The position numbers and the translations under genes are program-made. Below are positions 59,816 to 64,000 of a stretch of 64,000 bases of DNA, one piece after another. Origin of the DNA: Marivita sp003149565. Its GTDB lineage: Bacteria > Pseudomonadota > Alphaproteobacteria > Rhodobacterales > Rhodobacteraceae. Under the pieces are notes generated by a model. It worked only from the letters and a program-made list of their open reading frames with translations. It ran no database searches and was not told the origin of the DNA. The stretch lies in the NCBI RefSeq assembly GCF_965216415.1, contig NZ_CBDCFU010000001.1, one strand, 5' to 3'. Each line of letters opens with the position of its first letter. Position 1 is the first letter of the stretch.

Positions 59816-60822
59816 AGGCGCTTGTTTTCGATACCACGGGCCAACCTCTTCGCGAAGCAGACGTGCCTGATCCCACACCAGGGCGCGATGAAGTGGTCAT
59901 CAGCGTGTGCCGCTGCGGAATCTGCGGCAGCGACCTGCACATGACCGAAGACCCCGGGACCTTCGGGTTGGGGGCAGGCGATGTGATTGGCCATGAATTT
60001 GCGGGCGAAGTTCTGGAGGTCGGGCGCGATGTGACCGATCTGAGGCCCGGCGACCTCGTTGCCGCTGCGCCACTGCGAGGCTGTGGAGACTGCGCCCCAT
60101 GTCGGCGCGGAGAGCCCGCCTGGTGTGAGAGCGGGATGACCCTGATCGGCGGTGGCTATGCCGAATACGCTGCCTTGGCAGGACGGCAGTTGCGCAAGCT
60201 GCCAGTGGATATCTCTCTAGCGGATGGTGCTCTAGCCGAACCGCTGGCGGTTGCGCTGCATGGCATCATCCGCTCCGGGATGAAACCCGGGGCGAGGGTG
60301 CTGGTTGTCGGAGCCGGGGCCATCGGACTTGCCGTGGTCTACTGGGCGCGCCGTATGGGGGCGGGGTGTGTCGTGGCTGCGGATCTGCATGACCACCAGC
60401 GGTATCGGGCGATGGATCTGGGCGCAACCGGCTTCGTCATCTCGGGGCCGGACATGGCGCAGCGCGTGGCAGCCGCCTGTGGCGGTGCGCCCGACATCGT
60501 GTTCGAATGTGTCGGCAAGGTGGGGTTGATCGACCATTGCATCGACCTGGTGCGGCCCCGCGGTACAGTCTGCGTGCTGGGCCTGTGTACGGGGGCCGAT
60601 CGGCTCGACAGTTTTCGCGCGATCTCGAAAGAGGTGAATGTCATCATGTCGGTGTTCTTCGATATGCACGAATTCGCCAACGCAATCGACGCGCTCGACA
60701 CTGGCCGCTATGCGCCGCAGCACCTTGTCTCCGGGACCGTGTCGTTACAAGAGGCCCCGGCTGCGTTCGAAGCCCTCAAAAACCGCACAACCGAGTGCAA
60801 GGTTCTGATCTCTCCTGGGTAG
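59812..60822 (+). CDS. Zinc-dependent alcohol dehydrogenase (MDR family)
   Basis: A 336-residue medium-chain dehydrogenase. The start ATG 59812 overlaps the LivM stop (ATGA). Catalytic zinc region CRCGICGSDLHMTEDPGTFG and DVIGHEFAGEVLEVG; structural zinc cysteines in LRGCGDCAPCRRGEPAWCE; cofactor motif VLVVGAGAIGLAVVYWA. It resembles threonine/sorbitol-type dehydrogenases. As last gene of the unit it probably oxidises an alcohol derived from the imported compound. Confidence 0.9.
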   Translation: MKALVFDTTGQPLREADVPDPTPGRDEVVISVCRCGICGSDLHMTEDPGTFGLGAGDVIGHEFAGEVLEVGRDVTDLRPGDLVAAAPLRGCGDCAPCRRGEPAWCESGMTLIGGGYAEYAALAGRQLRKLPVDISLADGALAEPLAVALHGIIRSGMKPGARVLVVGAGAIGLAVVYWARRMGAGCVVAADLHDHQRYRAMDLGATGFVISGPDMAQRVAAACGGAPDIVFECVGKVGLIDHCIDLVRPRGTVCVLGLCTGADRLDSFRAISKEVNVIMSVFFDMHEFANAIDALDTGRYAPQHLVSGTVSLQEAPAAFEALKNRTTECKVLISPG

Positions 60823-61113
60823 GGTTTCTGCGTCAATCCTTCAAGCCTTGGGGGCGATGGTGGCGCAGCCGTCTGCGAGGCTGAGTTGATCTTGGTCCAC
60901 ACCGACGGTACTACCACCAGCCAGCCATTCAAGGTGCCATATTTTAACGTCAAACCTGGGGAAAACCGGTATCGGTTGGTCCAAGCGGCGCCGGGTGCGG
61001 CGAGCCACGGCTGCGTCCGCGAGAGGCTTTCACAGACGACATTGCGGATGGCTTGCTAGCCAAAGAAACGCCGAAAGCGATTTTTGGATGGGGTATCAAA
61101 AAACCCTTACACA
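60823..61113. other. Intergenic segment between convergent ADH and LysR genes
   Basis: A broken frame on the plus strand reads FKVPYFNVKPGENRYRLV and SHGCVRERL, which is protein-like but too short to classify. No clear terminator was found. Confidence 0.3.
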
Positions 61114-62025
61114 TTAGACATGCTGATACCGTTCCGACAAGTCGCGTCCGACCTGCTCTGAAAAACGGGAGGCGGCTACCGACAGGTTGCGACCGGGCAA
61201 TTGACCCATCCAGAGTGTCCCGGGGGAGACATCTCGTATGTCGATCAGCCGGGCGGTTAGATAAGTGTCTTGAACCGGGGCAAGCGGTGCCCCGCTTTCA
61301 ATTTGAAAAGTCACCGCCATAGTCTTGGATACGTGGGCCTTGAGATACTCAAACGAATTACTTTCCAACTCAGGTTGGCGGGCGTAGGACTTTTCTCGAA
61401 GCGCTGCATCCACCATGGCACGGCTGCCAAAGCCAACACCAGGCATCGCCACAGGATGCTCGTAACATTGGCGCAACCGCAGTTGTTCAAAATGCGCAAG
61501 TGGGTGGTTCGGAGCCATTACTGCTGCCAAGCGCTGGCGGACGCCCAACAGCGTCTTGAACTCAGGCACCTCTTCGGCGCCAAACACAAGGGCCAGATCA
61601 ATGACATGGCTGGCCAAGGCGCTTTGTGCTGCGCGATGCTCCATTACGACCACCTCAAATGTTACGTTGGGATATGTCGTCTGGTAGCTGCTGATGTGGC
61701 GCGGCAGAAAGTAGGGCACCAACGCCTGGCTGCAGCCAATCCGCACCTCGCCCCGACGCATTCCGGACAAATCCGCAAGGCGTGACGTCAACTTTCCAGT
61801 TTCGGAAAAGGTCTCGCGAATGTGCATGATCACCAGTTCCCCGGCAGAATTCAGCTCTACCCCCTGCGGCCCCCGGTCGAAGATCTCATAGCCGATCTCT
61901 TCCTCATAGGATTGCAAGCGCCGCTGAACCGCCGAAGGGGTCAGCGCCAGGTGATCCGCCGCTCGCCGGATAGAACCGGTTCGGGCAATGGCATCGATGA
62001 CTCTGAAGGTGGTGAGGTATTTCAT
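61114..62025 (-). CDS. LysR-family regulator
   Basis: A 303-residue regulator (MKYLTTFRVIDAIARTGSIR). Winged helix: AADHLALTPSAVQRRLQSYE near 22-41, then IFDRGPQGVELNSAGEL. The effector domain begins VRIGCSQALVPYFLPRHISS near 94. It is divergent from the isochorismatase-family gene across 108 bases, which should contain its binding site, so it likely controls that hydrolase and the following transport gene. Confidence 0.88.
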   Translation of the reverse strand: MKYLTTFRVIDAIARTGSIRRAADHLALTPSAVQRRLQSYEEEIGYEIFDRGPQGVELNSAGELVIMHIRETFSETGKLTSRLADLSGMRRGEVRIGCSQALVPYFLPRHISSYQTTYPNVTFEVVVMEHRAAQSALASHVIDLALVFGAEEVPEFKTLLGVRQRLAAVMAPNHPLAHFEQLRLRQCYEHPVAMPGVGFGSRAMVDAALREKSYARQPELESNSFEYLKAHVSKTMAVTFQIESGAPLAPVQDTYLTARLIDIRDVSPGTLWMGQLPGRNLSVAASRFSEQVGRDLSERYQHV

Positions 62026-62133
62026 ATCAAGACCTTAGGTGGGTGTACGGTTTTCGGCAACGCATTGTCAGAAAAATAGCAGACGACAGCAACGCAAATT
62101 TGACACAGGCTCGATCGTGTACTGGGGGCACGC

Positions 62134-62925
62134 ATGCAAAAGTTGAAATGTCATTCACATTCGGATCGCTGGACACCGCTGGACGAGGGTGCGGCTGTGT
62201 CGCTGTTGCGGCCCGCGCCGACGCCGCAGCCGATCCGCTTTGCGGCCGACCCGAAATCGGTCGAGGCTGATGTGGCGCGCTGTGCCTTGATGATCATCGA
62301 CATGCAGAACGATTTTCTGAGTGATGAGGGATGGTTCGCCACATCTCGCAACGCGGATGTTTCGGCCCTGTCAAACGTGGTCTCGCAGATCAACGCGTTG
62401 AGCGGTGCCTTTCGCAAGGTCGGGTCACCCGTGATCCACATCAACTGGGCGGTCAGGCCTGACGCGGCCAATCTGCCGGCCAATGTGCTCGACAAGGGCT
62501 CGGACTGCGGCGCGCGCCCCGGTTATGGCGACCAGATCGCCTCGGGACGGGTCTTGGTCGACGGGGATTGGGGCGCGCAATCTGTCCCGGCCATTGACAA
62601 AGGGGAGGACGACATCGCCGTTGGCAAGACCCGGTTGACCGGCTTTCGCGACAATGAACTCGACAGCATCCTGCGCCGCTTGGGCGTTGCAACCCTATTT
62701 TTTACCGGCGTGAACCTTGACCGCTGTGTCTTCGCGACTTTGGCAGACGGGTGTTTCAACGGCTTCGACGCGGTGCTTGTCGAAGACGCCACCACCACGG
62801 TTTCTCCGCCCCATGTGACGGACGCAATTCTTTACCTCATCCGGCTGCTCTATGGCTTCACAGCCAAGTCTGAAGACATTTTAGCAGCCCTTTCCACACA
62901 ACCACAGATCGGAGAGAAGTCATGA
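62134..62925 (+). CDS. Isochorismatase-family cysteine hydrolase
   Basis: A 263-residue hydrolase. The catalytic triad is visible: LMIIDMQNDFLSDEGW (Asp near 56), VGKTRLTGFRDN (Lys near 167) and FTGVNLDRCVFATLADG (Cys near 196). The N-terminal ~40 residues extend beyond the core. This subgroup includes RutB-like and N-carbamoyl amidohydrolases that act on amide or ureido bonds, so it may split an imported amide or carbamoyl compound. The ATPase/permease of an ABC system expected after the binding protein is outside the window. Confidence 0.87.
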   Translation: MQKLKCHSHSDRWTPLDEGAAVSLLRPAPTPQPIRFAADPKSVEADVARCALMIIDMQNDFLSDEGWFATSRNADVSALSNVVSQINALSGAFRKVGSPVIHINWAVRPDAANLPANVLDKGSDCGARPGYGDQIASGRVLVDGDWGAQSVPAIDKGEDDIAVGKTRLTGFRDNELDSILRRLGVATLFFTGVNLDRCVFATLADGCFNGFDAVLVEDATTTVSPPHVTDAILYLIRLLYGFTAKSEDILAALSTQPQIGEKS

Positions 62926-63959
62926 CCATTACACGACGAAATTTCACGAAATTGGCAGGTGCCGCGGCCGCCACAGTGCTGGCAGCCCCAGCCCTTGCGC
63001 AAGGTAAAACCCCGATCAAAATGATCCTGAACTGGCGCTATCAGGGGCCGCAGGCTTGGTTCTTTCTGGCCAAAGACAACGGTTATTTCGACGAGGCTGG
63101 GATCGACCTGACAATGGATCAGGGCAATGGGTCAGGGGCAGCTGTCGGCCATGTGGCCGGCGGGGCCTACGATGTGGGCTTTGGCGATGTAAATGCACTG
63201 ATCCGACTGGCCGGAACCTCGCCAGAGGAAGCGCCGATCTGCGTCTATCAGATGTACAACAAGCCGCCATTCACCGTCGCGGTCCTGGCAGACTCAGACA
63301 TTCAAACCGCCGAAGACCTACAGGGACGTCTACTAGGCGGGTCCGCAAATGACGGGGCGCTTAAATTGTTCCCGGCCTTTGCGAATGTAGCCGGGATCGA
63401 TACCAGCGACATTGAAATCCTGAACTTCAAATCGAACCTTCGCGAGCAGATGTTGAAGAGCAAAGAAGTCGAAGGAGTCTTCGGGTATGTAAACACCATC
63501 CGCTTCTCGGCCAAGCTCTCGGGTATGAACCCGGACGAAGACATCCGGTTTATTTCTTACGGCGACTACGGGATGGATCTCTATTCCAACGGGTTGATCA
63601 TTCCAAAGGCCATGGCCGAGGAAAGCCCAGAGATGGTCGAGGGCATGGTCTGGGCCATCAATCAGGGGGTCAAAGACACGCTGGCGGATCTTGATGCGGC
63701 GGTGGACGCGGTCGCAGCTCGCGAGCCGTTGATCAACAAAGAGATCGAGAAAGAGCGCCTGATCGCCACGTTGCGGGATGAGATGAACCATCCTGAGCTG
63801 GCCACAACCGGGCTCGGCAATGTCGATGCTGAGCGGTTCAAGGAGGCCATCGATCTTGTTGTAAAGGCCAACGCACTGCCGCGCTCGCCAGACCCATCCG
63901 AGATCTATTCCGACGCCTTCCTGCCGGCGGATGACGAACGCATTTACAAGTTGCTCTGA
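62922..63959 (+). CDS. NMT1/ThiY-type ABC substrate-binding protein
   Basis: A 345-residue periplasmic protein overlapping the hydrolase stop (ATGA). N-terminus MTITRRNFTKLAGAAAATVL is a twin-arginine-type signal ending at ALAQ. The mature part begins PIKMILNWRYQGPQAWFFLA, then GIDLTMDQGNGSGAAVGHVA and GFGDVNALIRLAG, as in NMT1-fold proteins for pyrimidines, taurine or riboflavin. The conserved NWxxQGP opening suggests a pyrimidine, hydantoin or similar ring as ligand. Confidence 0.88.
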   Translation: MTITRRNFTKLAGAAAATVLAAPALAQGKTPIKMILNWRYQGPQAWFFLAKDNGYFDEAGIDLTMDQGNGSGAAVGHVAGGAYDVGFGDVNALIRLAGTSPEEAPICVYQMYNKPPFTVAVLADSDIQTAEDLQGRLLGGSANDGALKLFPAFANVAGIDTSDIEILNFKSNLREQMLKSKEVEGVFGYVNTIRFSAKLSGMNPDEDIRFISYGDYGMDLYSNGLIIPKAMAEESPEMVEGMVWAINQGVKDTLADLDAAVDAVAAREPLINKEIEKERLIATLRDEMNHPELATTGLGNVDAERFKEAIDLVVKANALPRSPDPSEIYSDAFLPADDERIYKLL

Positions 63960-63964
63960 AGCCA

Positions 63965-64000
63965 ATGGACCTCGAATTGAAAGACAAGGTCGTGGTGATC
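63965..64000 (+). CDS. Start of an SDR-like gene, cut by the window edge
   Basis: Twelve codons (MDLELKDKVVVI) begin five bases after the binding-protein stop. LKDKVVVI is how many short-chain dehydrogenases begin, just before the TGxxxGIG cofactor motif, which would lie beyond the edge. Too short to be certain. Confidence 0.5.
   Translation, partial: MDLELKDKVVVI

Noticed and set aside
58571..59878. Long minus-strand frame of 435 codons
   Set aside because: Antisense shadow of the LivH/LivM permease genes; no family motif or ribosome site.
1..64000. CRISPR arrays, rRNA operons, tRNA genes, replication origin
   Set aside because: I saw no regularly spaced direct repeats, no rRNA signature and no convincing tRNA cloverleaf or iteron cluster on reading; a dedicated search could still find a weak tRNA.

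Overview
The window looks like accessory DNA from an alphaproteobacterium of the Rhodobacteraceae (Roseobacter-type). Evidence for this is three complete or formerly complete TRAP transporter sets, a GntR/LysR/TetR-regulated catabolic gene style, HWE-type kinase architecture, a DUF-poor high-GC coding background, and many insertion-sequence scars. This placement is inference from gene content; no database search was possible.

Layout. 0-3.8 kb: an AT-rich edge, an IS5-type remnant, a tiny membrane protein plus a cytosine-deaminase-like amidohydrolase, then a shredded IS3/IS481-type remnant. 3.8-13.7 kb: a hexuronate catabolic operon on the minus strand (uxaC, TRAP dctP-dctQ-dctM, a cupin, kduI, kduD, uxuB, uxuA), divergent from its GntR regulator and a truncated kdgK. 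Two identical palindromes lie in the divergent control region. 14.4-20.1 kb: a minus-strand signalling operon (CheB/CheR/PAS/HWE histidine kinase, response regulator, stand-alone CheB). 20.3-24.7 kb: small or broken genes, a LysR regulator and a fused membrane/spermidine-synthase-like protein. 24.9-30.3 kb: otsB-otsA divergent from a phospholipase D/VTT-domain gene carrying an in-frame stop and an EEP-family hydrolase. 30.3-32.4 kb: a graveyard of at least five gene and mobile-element fragments. 32.4-35.5 kb: a TPP riboswitch and thiM-thiE-thiD plus an SDR.

36-44.4 kb: a TetR regulator, RidA-family protein, amidase and TRAP transporter, tied together by three copies of one operator pattern (AGTAAA-N6-TTTACT). 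The TRAP binding-protein gene is broken by a nested insertion. An IS630 element sits at a TA target, and an IS110-family element (IS1111-like, with 11-bp subterminal inverted repeats) sits at the exact tip of the IS630 left repeat. Its 3' non-coding segment carries short words complementary or identical to both its target and its own ends, which is the pattern expected of a guide (seek/bridge) RNA. This is the most interesting signal I found.

44.4-51.0 kb: a GntR regulator fused to an Ldh-family dehydrogenase, a TRAP transporter, an SDR and a BKACE-family beta-keto acid cleavage enzyme, plausibly an uptake-oxidation-cleavage route for a hydroxy acid. 51.9-60.8 kb: a XylR/V4R-type regulator with an apparently degenerate AAA+ domain, divergent from a cupin dioxygenase-like gene, SDR, branched-chain-type ABC transporter (SBP, two ATPases, two permeases) and a zinc alcohol dehydrogenase. 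61.1-64 kb: a LysR regulator divergent from an isochorismatase-family hydrolase, an NMT1/ThiY-type binding protein and the start of an SDR-like gene cut by the window edge.
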